A stretch of DNA of 64,000 nt from Parasphingorhabdus sp. SCSIO 66989. Lineage in GTDB: Bacteria > Pseudomonadota > Alphaproteobacteria > Sphingomonadales > Sphingomonadaceae. The notes under the pieces were generated by a model. The model was not told where the DNA came from, did not search any database, and was given only the letters and a program-made list of their open reading frames with translations. A program made the position numbers and the translations under genes. Of the stretch, positions 28,834 to 37,912 are shown one piece after another. The stretch is from contig NZ_CP136594.1 in NCBI RefSeq assembly GCF_032852305.1, positions 1,649,501-1,713,500 on the forward strand, read 5' to 3'. Positions within the stretch are counted from its first letter, which is position 1; every line of letters begins with the position of its first letter.

Positions 28834-29775
28834 TTAGAAGCCGTAAATCAGCGTGAAACGCGTCAGCGTGTCGGTCGCGACCGATCCGACTGGCGGGTCG
28901 GTCTCATGTTCGACAGTATAGGAAACCCGGGCCGTAAGGGCTGAGCTCAGCGCGGCCTCAAGACCGGTGATTGAACGCAGCGTAGAGTTGCCCGAGGCGA
29001 TGTAAGCCTCTGCATCCTGAGTCAGTTTGATATTGTCGACGACCTGCCAATCAAAATCGAGCGCCGCCAATGCAGCCAATTGGCTGTTGGAGCCACCACC
29101 GACAAGTTCGACCTGGCGATAGGCCGGGCCGCCTTTGACATCCAGCGTCATTCGTTCGCCAGTCAGGAAGCGATAGCCCAGACCGCCGGAAAGCGTATAA
29201 CGTGCGGAAAAGCCCTGAAAACGGTCACGCTCATATTGCGCCAGTCCATAGCCATAAAGCCGGTCGGTAAACTGGACATTGGGCTCATAGGCGAACAGGA
29301 ATTGCTCGCGCGTGCTGACGCCCTCGGTGCGTTGGAAGTCGACCAGAGCGGTAAGGTTATGCCGCCAGCGCTTGCCTTGCTTCTGTAGCTTCAAACTGCC
29401 GGTGATACCGGTGTTGCTGGTGTTGCCGGTCGAGCGGAAACCACCAATTTCACCCTGACCGCTCCAATTGTCGAACAGGCCGTTATTGGCGAGGCGTTCG
29501 GCCTCAGCAGCGGCTTCTTCGGCTTCTTTCTCGGCGAGACGGACAGACTGATATTCACTCAACATGGCGTCAAGCGCGGCGCTGTCTTCAGGATTGGTCT
29601 TCTTGGCCAGGCCAATAACGGTCTCAACCGCGCTGTCATCCTTGTCAGCAATTGCCTGATCAATCAGTGCTTTAACCGATTCCGGTACCTCGGCATAGGC
29701 CATTTGCGGCGTTACAAGAGCCGTGGACGCGATGAGCGCTGCGCAAAGCGCACCTTTTGAACTTTTCTGAAACAT
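28834..29775 (-). CDS. DUF481 outer-membrane beta-barrel protein
   Basis: A 313-residue protein with a clear signal peptide (residues 1-28, ending MAYA), a short Glu/Ala-rich coiled segment (about 60-95) and a DUF481 (YdiY-like) barrel. Barrel motifs include WSGQGEIGGFRSTGNTSNTG, LSGGLGYRFL and the terminal FTLIYGF with a C-terminal aromatic residue. DUF481 proteins are acid-induced outer-membrane proteins in enterics; the function is unknown. It is followed by rppH on the same strand upstream (20 bp). Confidence 0.87.
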   Translation of the reverse strand: MFQKSSKGALCAALIASTALVTPQMAYAEVPESVKALIDQAIADKDDSAVETVIGLAKKTNPEDSAALDAMLSEYQSVRLAEKEAEEAAAEAERLANNGLFDNWSGQGEIGGFRSTGNTSNTGITGSLKLQKQGKRWRHNLTALVDFQRTEGVSTREQFLFAYEPNVQFTDRLYGYGLAQYERDRFQGFSARYTLSGGLGYRFLTGERMTLDVKGGPAYRQVELVGGGSNSQLAALAALDFDWQVVDNIKLTQDAEAYIASGNSTLRSITGLEAALSSALTARVSYTVEHETDPPVGSVATDTLTRFTLIYGF

Positions 29776-29795
29776 GCGGGCCTGTAACAGATTGT

Positions 29796-30296
29796 CTAAA
29801 GGTGTGACGTAAATTCTTTCAACACATCGCGGTAAAGCTGGCGTTTAAAGGGTACGATCATATCGGGAAGCTGCATCGGGTCCGCCCATTTCCAGCGCGA
29901 GAATTCGGCATGGTCGGTCGCGATGTTGATGTCGCTGTCCTGACCCAGAAAGCGCATGAGAAACCATATCTGACGCTGCCCGCGCCATTTGCCTTTCCAG
30001 ATTTTGCCAATCAATTCATCAGGAAGGTCATAAAACAGCTCGTCGCGTGTACGTGTGACAATGTCCACCTTGTCAGAGGATATGCCGGTTTCTTCGCCCA
30101 ATTCGCGCAACGCTGCGCTTTCGGGGTCTTCACCCTTGTCTATGCCGCCCTGCGGCATTTGCCATGCCGGGCTGCCTGGATTGTCGAGCCTCTGGCCGGC
30201 GAATACCAGACCCTTGGCGTTCAGCAGCATAATGCCTGCACAAGGACGATAGGGCAGGGTATCGACATCTATGCCGTTGACAATTCGTCCGCTCAT
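29796..30296 (-). CDS. rppH: RNA pyrophosphohydrolase
   Basis: A 166-residue Nudix hydrolase that removes pyrophosphate from 5' ends of mRNA and so triggers decay. The Nudix box GX5EX7REUXEEXGU is perfect from G50 to I72 (E56, R64, E65, E68, E69). The family N-terminus [11 protein letters not shown] is present. Its start overlaps the upstream esterase gene by 4 bp. Confidence 0.95.
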   Translation of the reverse strand: MSGRIVNGIDVDTLPYRPCAGIMLLNAKGLVFAGQRLDNPGSPAWQMPQGGIDKGEDPESAALRELGEETGISSDKVDIVTRTRDELFYDLPDELIGKIWKGKWRGQRQIWFLMRFLGQDSDINIATDHAEFSRWKWADPMQLPDMIVPFKRQLYRDVLKEFTSHL

Positions 30297-31297
30297 TCGG
30301 CCGGGACTCCGCTATTCGGCAAACCTTCAAGGCCCTTCAAGATACCGTTCAACCGCCCGATCATCGCATTGCAGTCATGCACCGAGCTGGGGATCAGTTT
30401 TCTGAGCGCGATAAAGTCATGCACATTGCCCTCGGCTTCATAAAAACTTGTGGTAATACCCGCCTGCAACAACGCCGCGCCATAGGCCCGGCCTTGGTCG
30501 CGCAGCGGGTCGAGACTTGTGGTTATCAATACCGTTGGCGGGGTCTGGCTATGGTCCTGATCCAGCACATTATAATGCGCGCTCTCGCTATCGGGCTGAT
30601 AGGCCGCGTCAAACCATTCCATCGCCTCTTTGGTCAGCACATAGCCATCGGCAAAATCCTGCATTGACGGCCAGTCGCGATCGGTGCTGACCACCGGATA
30701 GATGGGCATTTGCGCAGTCACTGGCACTTCGGCAGGCGATTGGGTGAGCGCCTGGGTGATAACGATCGCCAAATTGCCACCGGCACTATCGCCGACGGGA
30801 ATAAGCCCGGTAACATCCAACCCCAACGCCTCGGGTGATCCGGCAATCCAGCGCGCCGCGGCAATCGCGTCTTCGGCAGCCGCAGGGAACGGATTTTCCG
30901 GTGCCAGGCGATAGTCGACAGCAATCAGCGGCAGATCGAGTTGATCTGCCAATAGGGTGCAAAAGCTGTGATGCGTCGCAAGATCACCAATCACAAACCC
31001 GCCGCCATGGACAAAAACAATCGCCGGACCAGCCTTATCGCGCTCGGCTTGCTTGTCGTAAAATCGAAGCGGAATATCGCCTACAGGTCCCGGGCAGGTG
31101 AGGTCGCGCGTAACCGCCAGTTCGATCGGCTCTGCATCGGCCAGCATATGCATGGCAAGATAGGCCTGACGTGCGTCTTCCGGTGTCATCTCGTTCATCG
31201 CTGGCCCCTCCATCGCCGCCATCATTGTCAGGCAAGCCTGCACATCGGGGCGGACAAAGGGGGTGTTCTGATCAGTTGTGTCGGGTTGGGTGGCCAT
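30293..31297 (-). CDS. Alpha/beta hydrolase, hormone-sensitive-lipase family
   Basis: A 334-residue family IV esterase/lipase. The oxyanion-hole motif HGGGFVIGD and the nucleophile motif GDSAGGNLA are clear. Asp (LDPLRDQG) and His (NVHDFI) complete the triad. No signal peptide, so probably cytoplasmic. The natural ester is unknown. It overlaps rppH by 4 bp (ATGA). Upstream of it comes the element carrying the insertion sequence and the GxxExxY gene. Confidence 0.9.
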   Translation of the reverse strand: MATQPDTTDQNTPFVRPDVQACLTMMAAMEGPAMNEMTPEDARQAYLAMHMLADAEPIELAVTRDLTCPGPVGDIPLRFYDKQAERDKAGPAIVFVHGGGFVIGDLATHHSFCTLLADQLDLPLIAVDYRLAPENPFPAAAEDAIAAARWIAGSPEALGLDVTGLIPVGDSAGGNLAIVITQALTQSPAEVPVTAQMPIYPVVSTDRDWPSMQDFADGYVLTKEAMEWFDAAYQPDSESAHYNVLDQDHSQTPPTVLITTSLDPLRDQGRAYGAALLQAGITTSFYEAEGNVHDFIALRKLIPSSVHDCNAMIGRLNGILKGLEGLPNSGVPAE

Positions 31298-31407
31298 ATC
31301 TCTCTCCTGCTTTTGCTATTTTGCTAATTGCTCGCATGGTTTCGGTCCATAGACAACGACAGATATTGTCCATTCGGATATAGATGACTCTCGCGCAAAG
31401 GCGCTAA

Positions 31408-32338
31408 GAGCCTGATCCGAAAGTTATTGAACAATACCAGCCATTTGTGATTCACACCTGCTTTGCGAAGAGTAGGAGTGAAGCATGGCATGGACTGGTA
31501 TTGCCCGGGCTGAGCATAGCCGGGAAGGTTTGCGATATCCATCGGATATGACGGATAGGGAGTGGATGTTGCTGGAGCCGTTCATTCCCCCGGCGAGGCG
31601 TGGTGGTCGGCCGCGGACGGCGGATATGCGCGAGGTGGTCAATGCGCTGCTCTATATTGCCTCTGCCGGATGTGCATGGAGGTTGCTGCCCAAGTGTTTT
31701 CCGCCAGTGTCGACGGTACGGCGCTATTTCTACGCATGGCGGGACACTGGCCTGTTCGATACGCTCAACATGGTGCTGGTGATGAACCTGCGCGAGATCG
31801 AGGGGCGCGAAGCCTCGCCCAGTGCTGGCGTGATCGACAGCCAGAGCGTGAAAACCACCGAGAGCGGTGGAATATCGGGTTATGACGCGGGCAAGAAGGT
31901 GAAAGGCAGGAAGCGGCACATCATAACCGACACATGCGGGTTCCTGATCTTCGTCCTCGTCCACAGTGCCGATATTCAAGACCGTGACGGGGCTGTCGAT
32001 GTGCTGGCGGCAACTCGCCACCGCTTCCCCTGGTTGCGACACGTCTTTGCTGACGGAGGATATGCAGGGCAAAAACTGGGGGTTACGTTGGCTGGCATGG
32101 GGGCGTGGACCATGGAAATCATCAAGCGCTCCGATCACACCAAGGGCTTTCAAGCCCTGCCACGCCGATGGGTCGTCGAACGCACCTTCGCATGGCTAGG
32201 GCGATGCCGACGCCTCGCCAAAGACTGGGAAACATCCATCGAAAGCTCAACCGCATGGGCGCTCATCGCTTCCATCCGTATGATTATACGAAGAACCGCA
32301 AAATACTGTTATGCTTGAGATACTTTCGAATCAGGCTC
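31408..32338 (+). mobile_element. IS5-family insertion sequence (IS1031-like), intact
   Basis: A 931-bp element. The terminal inverted repeats are GAGCCTGATCCGAAAGT (left) and, inverted on the right, GAGCCTGATTCGAAAGT, which differ at one base of 17. The target duplication is TAA (31405-31407 and 32339-32341), a TNA target typical of the IS1031 group. One full-length transposase gene occupies it. It inserted into the second 8-bp unit of the left arm of the GxxExxY element, so it arrived after that element. Confidence 0.93.
31485..32318 (+). CDS. IS5-family DDE transposase
   Basis: A 277-residue transposase with the DUF4096-like N-terminal domain (MTDREWMLLEPFIPPAR, RRGGRPR) and a DDE RNase-H-fold catalytic domain. 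The triad is D118 (GVIDSQSVK), D190 (VFADGGYAG) and E232 (VVERTFAWLGR), the last in the Y/R-(2)-R context of the family. It is a single frame without the programmed frameshift seen in some IS5 relatives, and appears functional. It lies within the 17-bp inverted repeats of the element. Confidence 0.93.
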   Translation: MAWTGIARAEHSREGLRYPSDMTDREWMLLEPFIPPARRGGRPRTADMREVVNALLYIASAGCAWRLLPKCFPPVSTVRRYFYAWRDTGLFDTLNMVLVMNLREIEGREASPSAGVIDSQSVKTTESGGISGYDAGKKVKGRKRHIITDTCGFLIFVLVHSADIQDRDGAVDVLAATRHRFPWLRHVFADGGYAGQKLGVTLAGMGAWTMEIIKRSDHTKGFQALPRRWVVERTFAWLGRCRRLAKDWETSIESSTAWALIASIRMIIRRTAKYCYA

Positions 32339-32372
32339 TAAGGCACAAAGAAAGCGTTTCGGGGGGCTTGCT

Positions 32373-32762
32373 TTGGAAAACGATCTCGAAGATTTAGCTC
32401 GTATTGCAGTTGATTGCGGTTTCAAATTGCACCGAGAGACCGGGCCGGGGCTGTTAGAACATGTGTATGAAGTATTGCTTTTTGAATCGCTTAAAGAACA
32501 GGGCCTTTTTGTCGAAAGACAAAAAGCAATACCAATCCGCTTCAAAGGACGCACATTGGAAGAAGGCTTTCGTGCCGATCTGCTTGTTGAAGGCCAACTT
32601 TTAATAGAACTCAAGTCAACAGAGAAATATAGCCCGCTTCATGCCAAGCAAGTGCTGACCTACCTCCGATTGATGGACCTACCATTGGGATTGCTGATGA
32701 ATTTCGGCATGGAAACCTTCAGAGATGGCATTAAAAGACTGGTCAACAATTACCGTGGTTAG
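32373..32762 (+). CDS. GxxExxY protein, PD-(D/E)XK nuclease-like
   Basis: A 129-residue protein of the GxxExxY family (TIGR04256). The name motif is G26-L-L-E29-H-V-Y32. Downstream it has D69 in FRADLLVEG, E79-L-K81 in LLIELKS, and Q93-x3-Y97 in KQVLTYL. This D...ExK...QxxxY order is the signature of RecB/Cas4-type PD-(D/E)XK nucleases, so nuclease activity is plausible. To my knowledge no function has been shown. It starts at TTG 32373 with GGGGGG six bases upstream. The gene fills the loop between 3x8-bp palindromic arms and is the only gene in them, which suggests it belongs to that element. Confidence 0.85.
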   Translation: MENDLEDLARIAVDCGFKLHRETGPGLLEHVYEVLLFESLKEQGLFVERQKAIPIRFKGRTLEEGFRADLLVEGQLLIELKSTEKYSPLHAKQVLTYLRLMDLPLGLLMNFGMETFRDGIKRLVNNYRG

Positions 32763-32811
32763 CGTAATACCCTGACTTCTTTGTGCCTTAGCGCCTTTGC
32801 GCGAGAAAAAT

Positions 32812-34212
32812 ATGACGAAATCCCAAATTCTCTGGCTCCGTCGCGATTTGCGGCTTGCTGATCAGGCGGCCTTGATCGCTGCGGCTAAGGCAGGCCCGGT
32901 TATCCCGGTCTATGTGCTCGACGATGAAATGCCAAAGCACCGCAAGATGGGCGGGGCTTCGCGCTGGTGGCTGCATCATTCTCTGACCAGTCTTGGCACG
33001 GCATTGGCGGATAAGGGATCACGGTTGATCCTGCGGCGCGGTAATAGCGCTGAGATTATTGCCGATATTGCCAAGGAAGCGGGTGCTGCGGCGGTGCACG
33101 CGCTGCATCATTATGAGCCATGGTGGCGCAATGCGGAAAAGGCGTTGCGCAAGGCTTTGCCGGGAGACGTTGCGCTGGACCTGCATCACGGCAATTATCT
33201 GATGCCGCCCGGCAGCGTGACCGCGGGCAGCGGCGGGCCGTACAAGATTTACACCCCGTTCTGGCGCGCGCTCGATCAGCATATGCCGCCTGCCGTGCCA
33301 CAGCCTGCGCCTGACAGCATCGATGCACCTGATAGCTGGCCCGCCAGCGATCATCTGGATGACTGGCAATTGCTGCCCGCCCGACCCAATTGGGCAACGG
33401 GCTTTGCCGAGATGTGGACGCCGGGTGAAGCAGGAGCCGAGGCTAATCTCGAAGCCTTTGCCAGCAAAGCTGTGCGTTATGATGAGCGGCGCAATTTTCC
33501 GTCAGAAGTCGGCACATCATTGCTCAGCCCGCATCTGCATTTTGGCGAGATTTCGCCCGCCACCGTTTGGCATCGCATCATTGCCGAGCATGGTGCTGAA
33601 GCAGCGGAAACCTATCTCAAGGAACTAGTCTGGCGCGATTATTCGCAAAATGTGATCTGCCAATATCCGGTTTATGGCAGTGAAAATGCGCGTGACCGGT
33701 TCGATGCATTTCCATGGCGCGATATGTCTGATCCCACAGTGCAGGCAGATTATCGGGCATGGACAAAAGGCCGGACTGGCTATCCGATTGTCGATGCCGG
33801 GATGCGCGAGCTTTGGGCCACCGGCTGGATGCACAATCGGGTGCGGATGATCACCGCGTCCTTTCTGATCAAGCACCTGCTGATCGACTGGCGCGAGGGA
33901 GAGAAATGGTTTTGGGATACACTGGTGGATGCTGATTATGGCTCGAACAGCACCAACTGGCAGTGGACCGCTGGCACCGGTGTTGACAGCAATATGTTCG
34001 TGCGGATCATGGCGCCGCTGACTCAATCAGAGAAATTCGATACGGCGGGCTATATCCGCCAATGGGTGCCAGAGCTGGCTGATCTTGACGCACCCTATAT
34101 CCATGACCCGGAAGAACATGGCTTTCGGCCCAAAAATTATCCCCGCAAGATCATCGCGCACAAGCAAGCGCGTCAGCGGGCGCTTGATGCCTATGCTGCG
34201 ATCAAGGAATGA
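32812..34212 (+). CDS. phrB: Deoxyribodipyrimidine photolyase
   Basis: A 466-residue class I CPD photolyase/cryptochrome-family flavoprotein. It has the N-terminal antenna domain (ILWLRRDLRLADQAAL), and FAD-binding motifs GGASRWWLHHSL and GYPIVDAGMRELWATGWMHNRVRM, then SNSTNWQWTAGTG. It should use blue light to repair cyclobutane pyrimidine dimers. The ATG at 32812 lies 10 bases after the last unit of the palindromic element, and its ribosome-site region (GCGAGAAA) comes partly from that repeat arm. An upstream in-frame ATG would start inside the repeat. Confidence 0.94.
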   Translation: MTKSQILWLRRDLRLADQAALIAAAKAGPVIPVYVLDDEMPKHRKMGGASRWWLHHSLTSLGTALADKGSRLILRRGNSAEIIADIAKEAGAAAVHALHHYEPWWRNAEKALRKALPGDVALDLHHGNYLMPPGSVTAGSGGPYKIYTPFWRALDQHMPPAVPQPAPDSIDAPDSWPASDHLDDWQLLPARPNWATGFAEMWTPGEAGAEANLEAFASKAVRYDERRNFPSEVGTSLLSPHLHFGEISPATVWHRIIAEHGAEAAETYLKELVWRDYSQNVICQYPVYGSENARDRFDAFPWRDMSDPTVQADYRAWTKGRTGYPIVDAGMRELWATGWMHNRVRMITASFLIKHLLIDWREGEKWFWDTLVDADYGSNSTNWQWTAGTGVDSNMFVRIMAPLTQSEKFDTAGYIRQWVPELADLDAPYIHDPEEHGFRPKNYPRKIIAHKQARQRALDAYAAIKE

Positions 34213-34249
34213 TCTATAGCGGCACGGGTTTGCCAAGAAAGTATTGAAT

Positions 34250-35029
34250 ATGAAGAGATTACAAGGAAAGACTTGCCTCATTACCGGGGCAGCGCGCGGT
34301 ATTGGTGCGGGTATCGCCAAGGCTTTTTCTGATGAAGGTGCCAAAGTTATCGTTACCGATATCAATGATGACGAAGGCCGCGAGACAGCATCGCAAATCG
34401 GCGCTGGCTATCACCATCTTGATGTTGCCGAGGAGGGCGATTGGGCTGCCATTGCGGAGGCGGTGCCAGCGATTGATGTGCTGGTGAATAATGCCGGGAT
34501 AACCGGCTTTGAAGATAGTCCGGCACCGCAGGACCCGGAAAATGCTTCGCTCGATGATTGGCATCGGGTGCATCGGGTGAACACCGACGGCACATTTCTT
34601 GGCTGTCGCTATGCCATTGGCGCGATGAAGCAGAAGGGTGAAGGCGCGATCATCAATATCTCGTCACGCTCCGGGCTGGTCGGTATCCCCGGTGCCGCGG
34701 CCTATGCCGCATCCAAGGCTGCGATCCGCAACCATACCAAAAGCGTCGCGCTTTACTGCGCGCAGCAGGGCTGGAATATCCGCTGCAACTCGATCCATCC
34801 GGCGGCGATATTGACGCCGATGTGGGAGCCGATGTTGGGTGAGGGCGAAGAACGCGAGGCCAATATGGCGGCAATGGTCAGCGATACACCCATGCGGCGC
34901 TTTGGCACGGTGGATGAGGTGGCTGCCCTGGCACTGCTGCTGGCTAGTGATGAGGCGGCCTATATCACCGGCAGCGAGTTGAACATCGATGGCGGCTTGT
35001 TGGCGGGTAGCGCGGCGAGTCCGGGGTAA
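34250..35029 (+). CDS. SDR-family oxidoreductase
   Basis: A 259-residue classical short-chain dehydrogenase. It has the cofactor motif [10 protein letters not shown] (12-21), acidic D after the second strand (VTDIND, favouring NAD), NNAG, the catalytic Ser in NISSRSG, and Y-x3-K in AAYAASK. The C-terminal end [15 protein letters not shown] is typical. Substrate unknown. The ATG at 34250 has AAGAAAG upstream; the in-frame TTG two codons before is rejected. Confidence 0.9.
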   Translation: MKRLQGKTCLITGAARGIGAGIAKAFSDEGAKVIVTDINDDEGRETASQIGAGYHHLDVAEEGDWAAIAEAVPAIDVLVNNAGITGFEDSPAPQDPENASLDDWHRVHRVNTDGTFLGCRYAIGAMKQKGEGAIINISSRSGLVGIPGAAAYAASKAAIRNHTKSVALYCAQQGWNIRCNSIHPAAILTPMWEPMLGEGEEREANMAAMVSDTPMRRFGTVDEVAALALLLASDEAAYITGSELNIDGGLLAGSAASPG

Positions 35030-35065
35030 GTAATCAAGCATTCACCAGCCTGAGCACCTACTCTC

Positions 35066-35213
35066 GTCGGCCCCGCGCAGGCGGGGCCAGGGCTTTCTTA
35101 TTGACTCACGCAAAGACGCGAAGGCGCAAAGAGGGTTCCTATTTGCACGATCTCTTCGTGTCTTTGCGTCTTTGCGTGAAAATAAGCCTGGGCCCCGCCT
35201 GCGCGGGGCCGAC
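35066..35213. repeat. Nested palindrome: 70-bp element copy 4 within a GC-rich palindrome
   Basis: The outer arms are 23-bp perfect inverses, starting GTCGGCCCCGCGCAGG on the left (35066-35088) and 35191-35213 on the right. Inside is the 70-bp 3x8 element (35108-35177): ACGCAAAG ACGCGAAG GCGCAAAG, a 22-nt spacer, then CTTCGTGT CTTTGCGT CTTTGCGT. The copies at 57256 and 59731 share this plan and are nearly identical. It fills much of the 294-bp gap between the SDR and the cyclopropane synthase-like gene. The rest of that gap shows nothing further. Confidence 0.9.
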
Positions 35214-35323
35214 GACAGTGGATAGCTTTGTCACTAAATCGCCAATTGAATGGATGATCATATTTCAGTCGAAGACCATTAGGGCGTTGCTTGACGATTT
35301 GAGTTTCGGCATAAGCGCCAGCG

Positions 35324-36640
35324 ATGAATGCGCCACAGCAACAGTTTGAACCTGCCGGGGAGGGTTCTGATCGCGGTCGCCATCTGACAGCCGCTGACAG
35401 GAGCTTTGTCACCGGCTGGGGACCGTTTAGCGGCCTGATCGAGGGCCTGATCGGCAAAGGCTTGCGAAAGGCTCTCGACCGGATTGATGCGGGGTTGGAG
35501 GCGGGTTCCCTTGAAGCGCATTTGCCTGATGGCACACATCGTGTTCTGGGGAGACGCGGTGAAGGGCCGAAAGCGGAGATTGCCCTCACAAGCTGGCGCG
35601 CTTTGCTGCGGTTGGGGCAGAGCGGTTCGGTTGGCTGGTACAAAGCGTGGGAACTGGGCGAATGGCACAGCCCCGATCCGGTACCGATCTTTGATCTGTT
35701 TACCCGAAATCGAGTAGCGCTGGGCAACGCAGCGCGCGCTTCCGGACTGGCGCATCTGGCCAATCGTATTGCCCATCTGTTCCGCAGCAACAGCAAGAGC
35801 GGCGCGCAGAAGAACATCGCTTTCCATTATGATCTCGGCAATGATTTCTATGCCGCCTGGCTCGATGACAGCATGACCTATTCGAGTGCGCTGTTTGCCG
35901 AGAGTATCGCCGATACCGAGCCGCTGGAACAAGCGCAGCAACGCAAGATCCAGGCGATAAGTGATCGCTTGCAGGTTGGTGCTGGCGACAAAGTCTGGGA
36001 GATTGGATGCGGTTGGGGTGCCTTGTCGCGGCATATCGCAGCGGAAACCCGAGCGCAGGTCACCGGTATCACCCTGTCTCAGCAGCAGCTGGAAGCGGCG
36101 AGGGTAGCCGCCAGCATCAGCGCGGATAACGATCGTCTCGACTACCAGCTAATCGACTATCGCGATGTGGAAGGTCAATTTGATGCCATCGCCAGTGTTG
36201 AAATGGTCGAAGCGGTCGGCATGGAATATTGGCCTGCCTTTCTCGACCAGATCGTCGCACGTCTGAAACCCGGCGGTCGCGCAGCTTTGCAATACATCAC
36301 CATTGCAGACGACATATTCGAGAAATATGCTTCCAGCGCGGACTTCATTCAGACCTATATCTTTCCCGGCGGGCATTTGCTGTCGGAAAACCGCTTCCGA
36401 GCGCTGGCGGAAGAACGCGGCCTGATATGGACCGACCAGCACAATTTCGGACTTCACTATGCCGAGACGCTACGGCGCTGGCGTCTGCGCTTTGACAGCG
36501 CCTTTGCCGAAGGGCGATTGCCCTCGGGATTTGACAAGCGCTTCATCAACTTATGGCGCTATTATCTGATGTATTGTGAAGGCGGTTTTCGCGGTGGCGG
36601 CATTGATGTCGCGCAGGTTACGCTGGTCAAGCCAGGATAA
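35324..36640 (+). CDS. cfa: Cyclopropane-fatty-acid synthase-like methyltransferase
   Basis: A 438-residue SAM-dependent methyltransferase of the CFA synthase/mycolic acid cyclopropanase class, which acts on unsaturated phospholipid acyl chains. The N-terminal lipid-binding domain (about 1-140) precedes the methyltransferase core. Motifs are NIAFHYDLGNDFY, SAM motif I VWEIGCGWGALSRHIA, VTGITLSQQQLE, and EMVEAVGMEYW. The C-terminal YWAFFL-like end (MYCEGGFRGGGIDVAQV) matches the family. The start ATG is the first after the palindromic repeat. Confidence 0.9.
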   Translation: MNAPQQQFEPAGEGSDRGRHLTAADRSFVTGWGPFSGLIEGLIGKGLRKALDRIDAGLEAGSLEAHLPDGTHRVLGRRGEGPKAEIALTSWRALLRLGQSGSVGWYKAWELGEWHSPDPVPIFDLFTRNRVALGNAARASGLAHLANRIAHLFRSNSKSGAQKNIAFHYDLGNDFYAAWLDDSMTYSSALFAESIADTEPLEQAQQRKIQAISDRLQVGAGDKVWEIGCGWGALSRHIAAETRAQVTGITLSQQQLEAARVAASISADNDRLDYQLIDYRDVEGQFDAIASVEMVEAVGMEYWPAFLDQIVARLKPGGRAALQYITIADDIFEKYASSADFIQTYIFPGGHLLSENRFRALAEERGLIWTDQHNFGLHYAETLRRWRLRFDSAFAEGRLPSGFDKRFINLWRYYLMYCEGGFRGGGIDVAQVTLVKPG

Positions 36641-36680
36641 ATCGGCCACAAGGCCGCGATAAAAAATCGGAGGATGCAAT

Positions 36681-37910
36681 ATGAAAAAACTCGGGTTGCT
36701 CTTGGGGGCAGTGGCGATGCTGGGCGGGTTGTCCGCATGCGAACAGGTGCAAAAGGTGGCGGCGGACGCTGCCGGTCTGCCGACGGATGAAAATGTCCTG
36801 TTCTGGACGCAGGACCAGCGCGATAATGCTTTTCGCCAGATGGAAGTGCTGACCGAAACGCGAACCATTTCCGCTGGTGAAGATAGTTTTGATATGGCCG
36901 CCGGTGATCCGCTGAAGCTGGACAAATGGGCTGGCGAGAATGACAAGGAATGGACGCTGACCCAATATATGCAGGATCAGCGCGCCGCCGGTATATTGGT
37001 GCTGCACAAGGGCAAAATCCGGCTTGAGGAGTACACGCTCGACCATAGCGCGGATGCACGTTGGACCAGCTTTTCTGTTGCAAAATCCTTTGTCTCGACC
37101 CTTGTGGGCGCGGCGATCAAGGATGGCTATATCAAGTCGCTTGATGACCCGCTGACGCAATATATCCCGGAGCTGAAAGGCAGCGGCTATGATGGCGTGA
37201 GCGTCGAGCAGCTGCTGACCATGACCTCGGGTGTGCAATGGAATGAGGACTATACAGACGCCGAGTCTGATGTTGCCAAGTTCAACCAGACCAAATCGAA
37301 GGATGGTGACAACCCGATCCTGACCTATATGGCCACGCTTAAGCGCGAGGCTGAACCGGGCACGCGCTGGCAGTATAATACCGGTGAAACCAATCTGATT
37401 GGCGTGCTGGTGTCCAAGGCGACCGGCAAGACACTGGCCGAATATCTCTCGGAGAAAGTCTGGGGCCCCTTTGGCATGCAGATGGATGCCGAGTGGATAT
37501 TGAATGATGGCGGATTTGAGATTGGCGGATGCTGCATCTCCGCTTCGCTGCGCGACTATGCGTTGATCGGGCATTTCGCCGCGACGGGCGGTGTTGTTGA
37601 CGGTAAGTCTGTCGTACCAGAAGGCTGGTTTGACAGCGCGGGCACGAAACAGGCCGATATCGGAATTCCGGGCCAAGGCTATGGCTATCAATGGTGGACC
37701 TATGATGACGGTGCCTATGCTGCACGCGGCATTTTTGGCCAGAGCATCTTTATCGACCCCAAGCGCGAACTGGTGATCGCCACCAGCGGCAATTGGCCGA
37801 CGGCACAGGATCAACGCCTGTCGCTCGAGCGCAACAATTTCTTCCGTGCGGTGCAAAAGTCCATTGATCGCGAAAGCATGATGGACAATGCGATTATGGA
37901 AGAGGAATAA
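36681..37910 (+). CDS. Class C beta-lactamase-fold serine hydrolase, lipoprotein
   Basis: A 409-residue predicted lipoprotein (lipobox LSAC, C20) of the beta-lactamase class C / penicillin-binding-protein-like family. S132-x2-K135 (SFSVAKS) carries the nucleophile, Tyr of YNTGETN is the second motif, and a GxxG-type third motif is plausible in GIPGQGYGYQWW. Most such proteins are esterases or DD-peptidases rather than resistance enzymes, and activity is not assignable. GGAG lies before the ATG at 36681. Confidence 0.87.
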   Translation: MKKLGLLLGAVAMLGGLSACEQVQKVAADAAGLPTDENVLFWTQDQRDNAFRQMEVLTETRTISAGEDSFDMAAGDPLKLDKWAGENDKEWTLTQYMQDQRAAGILVLHKGKIRLEEYTLDHSADARWTSFSVAKSFVSTLVGAAIKDGYIKSLDDPLTQYIPELKGSGYDGVSVEQLLTMTSGVQWNEDYTDAESDVAKFNQTKSKDGDNPILTYMATLKREAEPGTRWQYNTGETNLIGVLVSKATGKTLAEYLSEKVWGPFGMQMDAEWILNDGGFEIGGCCISASLRDYALIGHFAATGGVVDGKSVVPEGWFDSAGTKQADIGIPGQGYGYQWWTYDDGAYAARGIFGQSIFIDPKRELVIATSGNWPTAQDQRLSLERNNFFRAVQKSIDRESMMDNAIMEEE

Positions 37911-37912
37911 AT

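Larger units (their letters stand above)
31390..32805. repeat. Gene-bearing palindromic element (3x8 arms), copy 3, split by IS5
   Basis: The left arm is GCGCAAAG (31393-31400), then GCGCTAA, where the IS is inserted, resuming with G and GCACAAAG (32343-32350). The right arm is the inverse, CTTTGTGC CTTAGCGC CTTTGCGC (32779-32802). Without the IS and one TAA the arms are a perfect 24-bp inverted repeat, extending a few bases further (CTC / GAG outside). The 428-bp interior is almost wholly the GxxExxY gene. The right arm ends 7 bases before the photolyase start. The unit form matches the 70-bp solo elements elsewhere in the window. Confidence 0.85.

Noticed and set aside
36681-37910. Beta-lactamase resistance gene
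   Set aside because: The fold is right but third-motif residues are atypical, and most such lipoproteins are esterases or peptidases.
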